Assembly (NCBI GenBank): GCA_019637175.1
Contig: JAHBWD010000053.1
Coordinates: forward strand, 1 to 60,752
From: Labilithrix sp.
GTDB taxonomy: Bacteria; Myxococcota_A; Polyangia; Polyangiales; Polyangiaceae
DNA length: 60,752 nt
Direction: 5' to 3'
Made by a program: the position numbers and the translations under genes. Numbering within the stretch: the first letter of the stretch is position 1; the number at the start of each line of letters is the position of its first letter. The notes beneath the pieces were generated by a model. It was not told the origin of the DNA. It saw nothing but the letters and a program-made list of their open reading frames with translations, and searched no databases. This document shows, piece after piece, positions 40,599-48,908 of this stretch.

Positions 40599-41511
40599 GG
40601 ATGCGCTCGATCGAGAACGCGCTCCGGAGCCCACTGATCTGGAGGTACATGCGCGAGATGTAGAACGAGAGCAGCGCGAGGCCGAGGAGAACGAGGCCGT
40701 TCAGGAACGTCACCGCGAGGATCGTGCTCGTCCACCCGGGCACGCTCGTTCCCTGCACGAGGCCGAGGTAGAGGATGTAGGCCGCGTAGCCGACCAACAA
40801 GAAGAAGACGAGCGCGCACAGCGTGCTGATCAGGATGGCGGGATACGACGAGTACGTGAGGACGAGGTTGAGCACGAGCTTCAACGACTTGGTCAGGTCG
40901 TAGTTCGACTTGCCCTCCCTCCGCGGCTCGTGGCGCACGGTGACGTTCACGAAGCTGCCCGAGTGGGAGAGGAGCAGCGCGGTGATGTACGGATACGCGG
41001 TGTACGTGTTCTTCACGCGCTCGACGAGCGCTCGTGACATCGCGCGGAAGCTCGTGAGCTGGACCGACCCGTCGAGCTTGAAGATCCGGCGGAGCGCCGT
41101 GTCGACGAGGCGCCCGCCGAGGTTGCGCGCGGCCGAATGCTTCTTGCCCTCGTAGGCTGCGATGACGAGCTCCGGCCCCGACAGGACGGCGTTGACGAGC
41201 TTCGGCACTTCCTCCGGCGGGTGTTGCAGATCGTCGTCCATCGTGACGACGACGTCGCCCGTCGTCAGCGTCAACGCGCAGAAGACCGCGTTGTGCTGGC
41301 CCGCGTTGCGCGCGAGGCGCGCGATCTTCAGCGCCGGGTGGTCGGCCTTCAGGGTCGTCAGCGCCGACCACGATCCGTCGGGACTGTGATCGTCGACGCA
41401 GACGATCTCGGCGTCGTGCCCCATCTCGCTGATCACGTCGATGAGGCGCGGAACGAGCGTTGGCAGCGTCTTCTCCGATTTGTAGACGGGGATCGCGACG
41501 CTGATCTTCAT
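40591..41511 (-). CDS. DPM1/GtrB-like polyprenyl-phosphate glycosyltransferase
   Basis: A 306-residue family 2 glycosyltransferase. SVAIPVYKSEKTLPTLVPRL and CVDDHSPDGSW near residue 38 bind the nucleotide, and VTMDDDLQHPPEEVPKLV near 90 holds the DxD and QHPP blocks. Two membrane helices (about 225-248 and 265-288) place it at the inner face of the membrane. Members transfer a sugar to undecaprenyl phosphate to make donors for GT-C enzymes such as those encoded at 27523 or 47163. The start overlaps the rmlA stop as ATGA; the stop overlaps the ATP-grasp gene by 8 bp. Confidence 0.9.
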   Translation of the reverse strand: MKISVAIPVYKSEKTLPTLVPRLIDVISEMGHDAEIVCVDDHSPDGSWSALTTLKADHPALKIARLARNAGQHNAVFCALTLTTGDVVVTMDDDLQHPPEEVPKLVNAVLSGPELVIAAYEGKKHSAARNLGGRLVDTALRRIFKLDGSVQLTSFRAMSRALVERVKNTYTAYPYITALLLSHSGSFVNVTVRHEPRREGKSNYDLTKSLKLVLNLVLTYSSYPAILISTLCALVFFLLVGYAAYILYLGLVQGTSVPGWTSTILAVTFLNGLVLLGLALLSFYISRMYLQISGLRSAFSIERIHE

Positions 41512-42380
41512 CGCGCTTCGCCGGCGATCTGGAGGAGGTAGCGACCGTACTCGGTCTTCTCCAGCGACTGCCCGAGCGCGTGGAGCGCGTCGGCGTCGAT
41601 GAAGCCCTTTCGAAACGCGATCTCCTCGAGGCACCCGATCTTCAGCCCTTGGCGCGCTTCGACCGTCTGGATGAAGTGCGAGGCTTGGAGGAGCGCGTCG
41701 GGCGAGCCCGTGTCGAGCCACGCCGTTCCGCGGCCGAGGAGCGAGAGCGAGAGCGTTCCCCTCTCGAGGTAGACGTTGTTCACGGCCGTGATCTCGAGCT
41801 CGCCGCGCGCCGACGGCTGGACGCGGCGCGCGATCTCGATCACGTCGTTGTCGTAGAAGTAGAGGCCGGGGACCGCGTAGCTCGACTTCGGCTGCGCGGG
41901 CTTCTCTTCGATCGAGATCACGACGTCGTCCTTCGTGAACTCGACGACGCCGTAATCGGACGGGTTCTTCACGTAGTAGCCGAAGATGCGCGCCCCCTTC
42001 TCGAGCCTGGCTGCCTTCTCGAAGAGCGCGGTGAGGCCCATGCCGTAGAAGAGGTTGTCGCCGAGGATGAGCGCGACGTTGTCTTTGCCGATGAAGTCGG
42101 CGCCGAGAATGAACGCCTCGGCGAGCCCGCGCGGCGCCGTTTGCTCCACGTAGCGGAGGTCGATGCCCCACTTCTTGCCGTCGCCCAGGGTATCCTCGAA
42201 CGCGCGCCGATCGCGCGGCGTCGTGATGACGAGGATCTCGCGGATGCCGCCCAGCATGAGCGCGCTGAGCGGGTAGTAGATCATGGGCTTGTCGTAGATG
42301 GGGAGCAGCTGCTTGCTCACGCCCCTGGTCATCGGATAGAGCCGACTGCCGGTGCCGCCCGCGAGGACGATGCCTTTCAT
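41508..42380 (-). CDS. rmlA: Glucose-1-phosphate thymidylyltransferase
   Basis: A 290-residue enzyme that makes dTDP-glucose from dTTP and glucose-1-phosphate. The start MKGIVLAGGTGSRLYPMT carries the nucleotide-binding GGxGxRL, then KQLLPIYDKPMIYYPLS, NVALILGDNLFYG (catalytic Asp), EEKPAQPKSSYAVPGLYFYD and RGTAWLDTGSPDALL. Length is as expected for RmlA. GTG at 42383 is an alternative start. The 21-bp gap before it contains the 17-bp element also found before rmlB, so an internal promoter is likely. Downstream junctions are overlapping. Confidence 0.95.
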   Translation of the reverse strand: MKGIVLAGGTGSRLYPMTRGVSKQLLPIYDKPMIYYPLSALMLGGIREILVITTPRDRRAFEDTLGDGKKWGIDLRYVEQTAPRGLAEAFILGADFIGKDNVALILGDNLFYGMGLTALFEKAARLEKGARIFGYYVKNPSDYGVVEFTKDDVVISIEEKPAQPKSSYAVPGLYFYDNDVIEIARRVQPSARGELEITAVNNVYLERGTLSLSLLGRGTAWLDTGSPDALLQASHFIQTVEARQGLKIGCLEEIAFRKGFIDADALHALGQSLEKTEYGRYLLQIAGEAR

Positions 42381-42383
42381 CAC

Positions 42384-42400
42384 GCAGACGGTAGCGCAAA
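42384..42400 (-). promoter_or_regulatory. 17-bp element shared with rmlB, candidate leaderless promoter of rmlA
   Basis: On the minus strand TTTGCGCTACCGTCTGC differs by one base from the copy before rmlB (47137-47153). In both, TACCGT (here 42388-42393) lies exactly 7 bases before the ATG, the spacing expected for a -10 hexamer of a leaderless mRNA. The same spacing and sequence before two pathway genes argue for a real element. Confidence 0.5.
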
Positions 42401-42401
42401 T

Positions 42402-43352
42402 TCAGCGCTTTGCGGGCGACACGAGGAGGACGGCGGCGCCCACCAGCGAGAAGAGCAGCGCCGACGCGAGGAACATCGCCGAGAGCCCCAGGGCGACGTC
42501 GCCCGACATGCCGAGGGCGCCCAGCACGCCGACGTAGAGCCCCTCGCGCAGCCCATGACCGCCAATCGTGACAGGCACCAGCGACAGCACGTTGATCAGC
42601 GGGACGCCGACGACGATCGCGCGTTCGTGACCGGGCGCGCCCAGCGCACGGGCGGAGATGATCGCGAACAGGAGCGCGGTCGCGTGATACGCGAGCGACC
42701 ACGCGAACGCCTCCGCGCGAACACTGGTCTTGGCGAGCGGCCCGGCGAGATCATCGGCGATGCCCGCGATGTCGGCGCTCGCGGCCGCCGGGAGCTTCCG
42801 GCCGAGGACACGCGCGAGGACGCGGAACGGGGTCGACGCGAAGACGAGAACCAGCGCGAGCGCGAGCGTGAGCGCAAACGTCGCGCCGCGCAGCCACGAC
42901 GGCAACGCGACCGAGTCGCTCAACCCGAGCGCCACCGCGATCGTCGCGACGGTAGTCATGGCGAAGAGGCCGACGATGCGCTCGTAGATCGAGGTCGACC
43001 ATGCGTGGTGCGGCGCGCGCACGCGGCGCCGCGCGCGGAGCGCACGCATCACGTCTCCGCCGATCCCCGGAAGGATCATGCTCCACGAGATCCCGACGCA
43101 GAGATCGCCGAACACGGCGCGATAGGGAACGCGCTCGCCGACCGATCGGAGCAACCGCCACCAGCGCGCGACGTTCAGCGCAACCTGCGTCGTGGTCACG
43201 ACGAGGAGCGCAGCGATGTCGCCGACGCGAAGGCGTCCGAGGCGCTCGGTCACGTCGGCGAGCGGTATCTTGCGGAACACCAGCGCCAGGAGCGTGACCG
43301 TCGCGATCACCTTCGCGGCGGCGACGAGGCGACTTCGCGTCGACTCAGCCAC
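42402..43352 (-). CDS. YbhN/AglD-type flippase-like membrane protein
   Basis: A 316-residue polytopic protein of the lysylphosphatidylglycerol-synthase transmembrane (flippase-like) family. About eight helices are predicted. LNVARWWRLLRSVG near residue 60, FGDLCVGISWSMILPGIGGDVMRALR near 81, and SIYERIVGLFAM near 120 are the family signatures (N-x-x-R-W, L-P-G-x-G-G-D, ER-x-x-G). GGHGLREGLYVGVL near 264 is also typical. Function is probably lipid-linked substrate movement or a membrane accessory. Overlaps the upstream methyltransferase by 8 bp. Confidence 0.85.
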   Translation of the reverse strand: MAESTRSRLVAAAKVIATVTLLALVFRKIPLADVTERLGRLRVGDIAALLVVTTTQVALNVARWWRLLRSVGERVPYRAVFGDLCVGISWSMILPGIGGDVMRALRARRRVRAPHHAWSTSIYERIVGLFAMTTVATIAVALGLSDSVALPSWLRGATFALTLALALVLVFASTPFRVLARVLGRKLPAAASADIAGIADDLAGPLAKTSVRAEAFAWSLAYHATALLFAIISARALGAPGHERAIVVGVPLINVLSLVPVTIGGHGLREGLYVGVLGALGMSGDVALGLSAMFLASALLFSLVGAAVLLVSPAKR

Positions 43353-44094
43353 GTTTCGTCAGGACGATGATGGCGTAGTCCGACAAGAGCGACGGCGCGA
43401 GCCTGACGGCGCGCTCGCCCGCGCGGTACGCCATCGTCGTGAGGCGCGGAAAGCGGCCGAACGCCGGCTCCGAGAGCGTCATGCGCGCGGGGAAAAAGAG
43501 CATGCCGTCGCGCGCGTCGAGACGCATCCCCATGCTCTCGAAGAGACGCGCGACCTCGCGCGGCGTCGTCCTGCACCCGCGCGTGAGGAGCGAGCTCTCG
43601 TGGAACGGCTCGATGAGGACGAGCCGGCCTCGCGACCGGAGAGAACCGACGATCCGTCGCGCCACCCCGGGAAGGGCCTCCTTCGAGCATGCCGTCGCGA
43701 GGCAACCGAGCGAGAGGACGAAGTCGAATCGGTCCGTGGGGTAGTCGTAGCTCTCGACGGTCGCCGCGACGTAGCCGCCGGCGAGACCGGGGTTCCTGCG
43801 AACGGCCTCGGCGACCATCGTGTCGAGATCGACGCCCGTGTACGCGTCGAAGCGCTCGGCGAGCCGAGCGCTCAGGCGGCCGGTGCCGCAGCCGAGATCG
43901 AGCGCGGCCTCGCGCCGGTCGGGCAAGTAACGCTCGATCACGTCCCACTCGTCGCGATCGACCATTTCGTTGTAGACGAGGTTCTGCCACATGACGGACA
44001 TCGTCTCGGGATCCGCGGCACGCGCTCGCCAGTAGGCGACGGGATCCCATGACGTGCGACCGAACGCGATGCGCTGGAGTATCTTCTTCAACAT
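43345..44094 (-). CDS. Class I SAM methyltransferase
   Basis: A 249-residue methyltransferase. LDLGCGTGRLSARL near residue 65 is the SAM motif I, VDLDTMVAEAVRRNP follows it, and FDFVLSLGCLATACS near 122 is the post-II region. RGRLVLIEPFHESSLLTRGCR near 153 closes the Rossmann core. No membrane helix is visible. It overlaps the flippase-like gene by 8 bp and the upstream aminotransferase by 7 bp, so it is inside the array. The substrate is unknown; small sugar, aglycone or lipid are all possible. Confidence 0.82.
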   Translation of the reverse strand: MLKKILQRIAFGRTSWDPVAYWRARAADPETMSVMWQNLVYNEMVDRDEWDVIERYLPDRREAALDLGCGTGRLSARLAERFDAYTGVDLDTMVAEAVRRNPGLAGGYVAATVESYDYPTDRFDFVLSLGCLATACSKEALPGVARRIVGSLRSRGRLVLIEPFHESSLLTRGCRTTPREVARLFESMGMRLDARDGMLFFPARMTLSEPAFGRFPRLTTMAYRAGERAVRLAPSLLSDYAIIVLTKRG

Positions 44095-45299
44095 GAGACG
44101 CTCACGCTGGCGCGCGAAGGTCGGCGCGCCCGTTCACGGTCGAGGGCGGTGAGGACGTCGACGGTCCTCTCGAGCTCCTCGTCCTCGAGGTCGGGGTAGA
44201 ACGGGAGATCGAGGACGGCGCGAGCTAGCGCGTGCGACGCTTCGAACGTGCGGGGCGCGGTGATGAACGTGAAGCTGAACGCGAAGTCGACGCCGCGCTC
44301 GGCCGCGGCGCGATAGAACGCGAGCTTGTCGCCGTGAACGCGGATCGGAAAGCGGATCGGCGCCCACTCCTGCGCCACGTCGCGCGGCGGCGTGGAGAAC
44401 GACGTCGCGCCGCGGAGGCGCTCTTCGTACGCGGCGTAGAGCGCGCGGCGTCGCGCGACGATCTGGTCGATCCGATCCATCTGGCCGACCGCGACCGACG
44501 CCTGCCAGTCGGTGAAGGCGTGGCGATAGTGCTCCGTGGGCGTCGTCGCGATCTCCGGCGTCTCGGCGGTGAACGTTCCGCTCCGCTCGAAGCGCAGCGC
44601 GTGGAACGCGCGGTAGCGCCGCGGGCCCTGCATCAGCACCAGCGCCGCCGCCGAGGCGAGGAGGCGCGCCTTCGCGGCCGGCGGCATCGCCGTCGTCGCT
44701 TCCGCGTGCGCGGCTCGGACGCGATCGAACAATTGCGGATCCGGCGCGATCGCCGCGCCGCCCTTGAGAGGTACGTTGACGAGCTTCGAAACGTCGAAGC
44801 TGAAGAACGCGGCGTCGCCGAAGGTCCCCGTGAGCCGTCCGGACACGCGCGTGCCGAGGGACGCCGCCGCGTCCTCGACGACGAGAGCGCCGCGCGCACG
44901 ACACATCGCGACGATCCGCTCGATGTCGCATGGGATCCCGAACTGATGCGTCGCGATGAACACGGCGTCAGGCCCGAGGAGCGGCTCGAGCGCGTTCGGG
45001 TCCACGTTGAATCCGCCCCGTTCGATCTCGGCGTAATCGACCTGCTTGCCCGCGAGCGTCGCCGCTTCGACGACGGCGTTGCACGTGTACGCGGGGACGA
45101 CGACGCGCGAGCGGCCCGAAGCCCGGAGGATCGCGTGCAGCGCAGATCGCCCCGAGGCCGTGAGGAGCACCTCCCGAGCGCCGAGGTAGTCGCGGAGCTG
45201 GGTCGCGAGGCGTTCCTTGTGTCCGCCGGAGCCCTCCCGAACGAGCGCGGCCTCGGCGAGATCAGCGAGCGAGAAGCTCGGTCGCGTTCGCGGGATCAT
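44088..45299 (-). CDS. Second DegT/DnrJ/EryC1 aminotransferase of the array
   Basis: A 403-residue DegT-fold protein. LLTASGRSALHAILRA near residue 44 is the PLP-phosphate region, VVVPAYTCNAVVEAATLAG near 68 the strand pair, VVEDAAASLGTR near 140 the cofactor Asp, and FFSFDVSKLVNVPLKGG near 168 holds the Schiff-base Lys. The C-terminal half is more divergent than in RffA, with EWAPIRFPIRVHGDK. It begins with MIPRTRP. It may aminate a different keto sugar from the RffA homologue or act as a DegT-type dehydratase, although the Lys suggests aminotransfer. Start overlaps the dioxygenase stop as ATGA. Confidence 0.8.
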   Translation of the reverse strand: MIPRTRPSFSLADLAEAALVREGSGGHKERLATQLRDYLGAREVLLTASGRSALHAILRASGRSRVVVPAYTCNAVVEAATLAGKQVDYAEIERGGFNVDPNALEPLLGPDAVFIATHQFGIPCDIERIVAMCRARGALVVEDAAASLGTRVSGRLTGTFGDAAFFSFDVSKLVNVPLKGGAAIAPDPQLFDRVRAAHAEATTAMPPAAKARLLASAAALVLMQGPRRYRAFHALRFERSGTFTAETPEIATTPTEHYRHAFTDWQASVAVGQMDRIDQIVARRRALYAAYEERLRGATSFSTPPRDVAQEWAPIRFPIRVHGDKLAFYRAAAERGVDFAFSFTFITAPRTFEASHALARAVLDLPFYPDLEDEELERTVDVLTALDRERARRPSRASVSVSC

Positions 45300-46030
45300 C
45301 CGTACACGTTCGCGCGACGATCGCGGTAGCCGTAGTAGTTGCGCGTGCGGTCGCGGCTGAAGACCTTTCCCGGTTCGTCGTAGCAGAAGACGATCGCGGC
45401 GCGCGCCGTGCCGCCGCGGACGGGCGCGACCTGATGGAGGCACCGCGAATCCATGAAGCCGACCGCCCCCGGCTCGGGCCGCACGATCACCTTCCGCCCG
45501 AGAACGCGACGCACGGGCTCGGGGCGGAGGGCGAGATCGAACACGCGCTGCACGACCTTGCGAACGCCGTGGTGGTTGTTCCTCACGCGCGCGCGGTAGC
45601 GCGGGTAAATTTCGAACTCGCCGCCCTCGACGCGATTCAAGTGCACGACGGCCGTGACGAGGTTGCGATCGTAGTGCCACGACAGCGTACCGTCGCCAGG
45701 CGTGAGGTTGAGGCTCAGGCCCACGGTCTTGTTGTCGAGAGGCGCGAGCGGCCGACCCTCGAGCTCGCTCGCGACCTCGCAGAGCTCTTCGTTCAATCGA
45801 CGCACCGCGGGGACGAGCGCTTCGAGCTCTTCTCCGTTGATGGTGAAGAACTTGCTGCGCGCAACCCAGGAGTCGATGTCGACGTCGATGAGCGTCGCGC
45901 GGTGTCGCTCGACGACCTCGACGATGCTTCGACACTCCTCCGCGCCGAGCAGACCTTCGGCGTACGCGTAACCGTCGCGCCCGTAGGCGAAGCGCATCGC
46001 GTCGCGCCGGGCTCGCTCGAAGGCGTTCAC
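45296..46030 (-). CDS. 2-oxoglutarate/Fe(II)-dependent dioxygenase
   Basis: A 244-residue protein with the iron-binding facial triad of 2OG oxygenases: HYD in LSWHYDRNLVTAVVHLN near residue 120 (His-x-Asp), and the distal His with 2OG-binding Arg in CLHQVAPVRGGTARAAIVF near 205-222. GGEFEIYPRYRARVRN lies between them. The overall pattern is of the phytanoyl-CoA/prolyl hydroxylase class. It starts at a GTG that overlaps the rmlB stop. It probably hydroxylates or oxidises a sugar nucleotide, an attached amino acid or a lipid carrier; none is demonstrated. Confidence 0.8.
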   Translation of the reverse strand: MNAFERARRDAMRFAYGRDGYAYAEGLLGAEECRSIVEVVERHRATLIDVDIDSWVARSKFFTINGEELEALVPAVRRLNEELCEVASELEGRPLAPLDNKTVGLSLNLTPGDGTLSWHYDRNLVTAVVHLNRVEGGEFEIYPRYRARVRNNHHGVRKVVQRVFDLALRPEPVRRVLGRKVIVRPEPGAVGFMDSRCLHQVAPVRGGTARAAIVFCYDEPGKVFSRDRTRNYYGYRDRRANVYG

Positions 46031-47133
46031 GGCGTCTGCTCCTCGGACCGAGCGGGCCGCGCACCGTAGTGAACGGCTTGGAAGCGGCGATGCTCGTCGC
46101 TCGCGACGGTCTTCCGCCACTCCGCGTTCGCGAGGTACCAGCGCACGGTGTCGGCGAGCGCGAGCGCGAGCTTGCGCTCGGGCTCCCAGCCGAGCGCGGC
46201 GCGCGCCTTCGACGCGTCGATCGCGTAGCGGAAGTCGTGCCCCTTGCGATCGGGAACGAACTCGAGGAGGCGCCGCGACGTGCCTCGCTCGCGCTTCAGC
46301 TCGTCGTCGACGAGATCGGCGACCAGCTCGACGAGCGCGAGGTTCGCCATCTCTTCGCCGCTGCCGAAGTTGTAGCTGTGGCCCGGCGCGCCGCGCGTGA
46401 GCGCGAGCCAGAGACCCGCGGCGTGATCGTCGACGTGGAGCCACTCGCGGACCTGTTTGCCCTCGCCGTAGACCGGTAGGCGCTTGCCCTCGGCGGCGTT
46501 CGTGATCATGAGCGGCAGGAGCTTCTCCGGCAGCTGGCGCGGACCGTAGTTGTTGCACGAGTTCGTGACGATCGCGGAGAGCCCGTACGTCTTGAAGTAG
46601 GCGAGCGCGAGCAGATCCGACGAGGCCTTCGACGCGGCGTAAGGCGAGCTCGGCGCGTACGGCGTGGTCTCGGTGAACGCGCCCGTCGGGCCGAGGGCAC
46701 CGTAGACTTCGTCGGTGGAGACGTGCACGAAGCGGGTCGACGCCGCGCGGCCCTCCCACGCTCGGCGAACGACGTCGAGGAGGGTGAAGGTGCCGTTGAC
46801 GTTCGTGCGGACGAAGGCGTCCGCCGACTCGATGCTCCGATCGACGTGCGATTCGGCGGCGAGGTGGAGAACGGCGTCGACCTCGTGGTCGGCGATGATC
46901 GTCTCGACGAGTCGCCGATCGCAGATGTCGCCCTCGATGAACGAGAGCCGCGCGTCGCGATCGACCCCGCTCAAGTTCACGCGGTGGCCCGCGTAGGTCA
47001 GCGCGTCGAGCACGACGAGACGCTCGACCGTCGACGAGGCTTCGGCGCGCTCGAGGACGTGGCGAACGACACTCGAGCCGATGAACCCCGCGGCTCCGGT
47101 GACGAGCAGCCGCCGAGGCTCGAATCCTGCCAT
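46027..47133 (-). CDS. rmlB: dTDP-glucose 4,6-dehydratase
   Basis: A 368-residue extended SDR that makes dTDP-4-keto-6-deoxyglucose. LLVTGAAGFIGSSVVRHVL binds NAD, LAAESHVDRSIE near residue 82 and VSTDEVYGALGP near 132 are RmlB-specific, YAASKASSD near 162 carries the YxxxK pair, and NNYGPRQLPEKLLPLMI near 193 is diagnostic. It is the first gene of the eleven-gene minus-strand array and supplies RffA. No rmlC or rmlD is present in the window, so rhamnose is not the implied product here. Confidence 0.96.
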   Translation of the reverse strand: MAGFEPRRLLVTGAAGFIGSSVVRHVLERAEASSTVERLVVLDALTYAGHRVNLSGVDRDARLSFIEGDICDRRLVETIIADHEVDAVLHLAAESHVDRSIESADAFVRTNVNGTFTLLDVVRRAWEGRAASTRFVHVSTDEVYGALGPTGAFTETTPYAPSSPYAASKASSDLLALAYFKTYGLSAIVTNSCNNYGPRQLPEKLLPLMITNAAEGKRLPVYGEGKQVREWLHVDDHAAGLWLALTRGAPGHSYNFGSGEEMANLALVELVADLVDDELKRERGTSRRLLEFVPDRKGHDFRYAIDASKARAALGWEPERKLALALADTVRWYLANAEWRKTVASDEHRRFQAVHYGARPARSEEQTP

Positions 47134-47136
47134 GCG

Positions 47137-47153
47137 GCAGACGGTAGCCCAAA
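47137..47153 (-). promoter_or_regulatory. 17-bp element before rmlB, candidate leaderless promoter
   Basis: TTTGGGCTACCGTCTGC on the minus strand matches the rmlA element (42384-42400) at 16 of 17 positions. TACCGT (47141-47146) ends 7 bases before the ATG at 47133. TTCGCA 17 bp further upstream is a weak -35. It probably drives the array. Confidence 0.5.
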
Positions 47154-47162
47154 CGCACCGTC

Positions 47163-48908
47163 ATGCGAAATGGTAGGTTCGGTTCCGCGATGATTGCGCC
47201 GGGAGCCGTCACCCGCTGGGTCGCCACGGCGCTCGCCGTGACGACGGCGGTGGTGATGATCTGGCGCATGCGCCACGGCGCCGACTTCACCGACGAGGCC
47301 TTCTACCTCGCGGTGCCCCTCCGCTTCGTTCTCGGCGATCGGCCCTTCGTCGACGAGCTGAACATCACGCAGACCGGCGGCGTCCTCAGCGTACCCTTCG
47401 TGAAGGTGTGGACGCTGCTCGTCGGAAGCGCGACGGGGATCGTGCTCTTCGCTCGCGTCCTCTATCTCGTGTTCTTCGGGCTCGTCGGCTTCGCGGTCTT
47501 CCGCTTCGCGCGCATGCGCCTTCCCTACGCGACCTCGATCCTCATCGCCGCGGCGTGCATCTGCTTCATTCCGTACGGGCTTCCTGGGCTCAGCTACAAC
47601 ACGTGGTCGTCGGGGCTGTTCACGCTCGGCCTGTTCGTCTCCGCGCGATGGCTGCTCGCCCCCGTGAGGCCGCCCGCGTTCTACCGCCACCCTCTGCTCT
47701 GGGCGGGGCTCGCCCACGGAGCGGCCGCCTTCGCCTATCCGACGATGAGCGTCGCCGCGGTGACCACCGCGTGCGTGATCGCCGTGCTGGCCGGCGCCGA
47801 GCGCGTGCGAGCGACGCTGTGCTACGCCGCCGGCGGCCTCCTCTTCGCGTTGATCATCTCGCCCGTGTTCGTCTCCGCCGGCGTCGCGCACCTTCGCGAA
47901 GTCGTCGCCTACACGACCGTCGGCGATCAGATGGCGATGGCCACGACCACCCGCCTCGCGACGCTCGGAGGGGCATGGCTCGACATGAACCGCCAGCTCG
48001 CGCTCGCGGCGTTCGTGGTCGCGTTCGCGATGGTGCTCTTGCGCCGGTGGCCAACGCTCGTCGGCCTCGGCCTCCCCTTCATTCCGCTCCTGGCTCATGG
48101 CTCGGTCGTGCCGACGCGCAACCTCGCCGTGATGGGTTTCATGAGCACGTTCGCCGTGCTCGGGCCGCTCCTCTGCTTCGGGCTGCGCGATCGTCCGACC
48201 GCGCGCGTCATGCTCGTCGGGATCGGCGTTCCGGCGACCGTCTCCGGCGTCATCACGTGCTGGACGAGCACGAACACCGTGCTCGCCTCCGCGATCGGCC
48301 TCTATCCGCTCGCGCACCTCGCCTCGATCGCGCTCGCGATGCTCGTCGATCAAACGACGAAGCAATGGCGCCTACGCTGGCTGAGACCTCCGATGGCGCT
48401 GTCGCCCGTGATCTTCCTCTACGCGGCGCTCGGCTACGCGACGGCCGACAAGACGTGCATCCGCGAAGCCCCGCTCTCGGCGATGACGTCGGTCGTCGCC
48501 GAAGGACCGTACAAGGGAATCTACACGACGCCGGAGCGGAAGGCGGCGCTGGCCGAGCTGAGCGCGGCCGTCCTCGCGAACGCTCAACAAGCGTCGCGCG
48601 CGCTCTTCTACTTCGACTTTCCCGCCGGCTACCTCGTCTCGTACCGCAGGCCGCTCATCACGTCGGCGTGGACGTTCGCGCTGCCGTCGCACCTCGAGCC
48701 CGACGCACGCTTTTTCCGCGAGCGCGCGAAGCCCGGCGACCTCGTGGTACGCGACGACGCTCGCTGGGTGTCGATGGCCAACGCGACGCAGCCGCCCGAC
48801 GCCTACCTCGGCGCCGGCCTGGGAGGCACGCCGCTGGATCTCGAGGTCGCGGCGCGCTGCGATCTCGTGCAGAAGGGGCGCGGTTGGTCGATCTACCGCG
48901 TCCGTTGA
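47163..48908 (+). CDS. GT-C-like polytopic membrane protein
   Basis: A 581-residue integral membrane protein with about eleven helices and a soluble C-terminal domain of about 130 residues. After the first helix lies HGADFTDEAFYL near residue 40, an acidic DE motif in the first loop as in GT-C (PMT/ArnT-like) transferases that use polyprenyl-phosphate sugars. FDFPAGYLVSYRRP is in the C-terminal domain. It starts 29 bp from rmlB on the opposite strand (ATG 47163; ATG 47190 also plausible). It ends immediately next to the convergent gene at 48909. Role inferred: extracytoplasmic glycosyltransferase. Confidence 0.7.
   Translation: MRNGRFGSAMIAPGAVTRWVATALAVTTAVVMIWRMRHGADFTDEAFYLAVPLRFVLGDRPFVDELNITQTGGVLSVPFVKVWTLLVGSATGIVLFARVLYLVFFGLVGFAVFRFARMRLPYATSILIAAACICFIPYGLPGLSYNTWSSGLFTLGLFVSARWLLAPVRPPAFYRHPLLWAGLAHGAAAFAYPTMSVAAVTTACVIAVLAGAERVRATLCYAAGGLLFALIISPVFVSAGVAHLREVVAYTTVGDQMAMATTTRLATLGGAWLDMNRQLALAAFVVAFAMVLLRRWPTLVGLGLPFIPLLAHGSVVPTRNLAVMGFMSTFAVLGPLLCFGLRDRPTARVMLVGIGVPATVSGVITCWTSTNTVLASAIGLYPLAHLASIALAMLVDQTTKQWRLRWLRPPMALSPVIFLYAALGYATADKTCIREAPLSAMTSVVAEGPYKGIYTTPERKAALAELSAAVLANAQQASRALFYFDFPAGYLVSYRRPLITSAWTFALPSHLEPDARFFRERAKPGDLVVRDDARWVSMANATQPPDAYLGAGLGGTPLDLEVAARCDLVQKGRGWSIYRVR

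Noticed and set aside
46027..47133. dTDP-rhamnose pathway
   Set aside because: rmlA and rmlB are present but no rmlC or rmlD is found in the window, while an RffA homologue is; the amino sugar is better supported.
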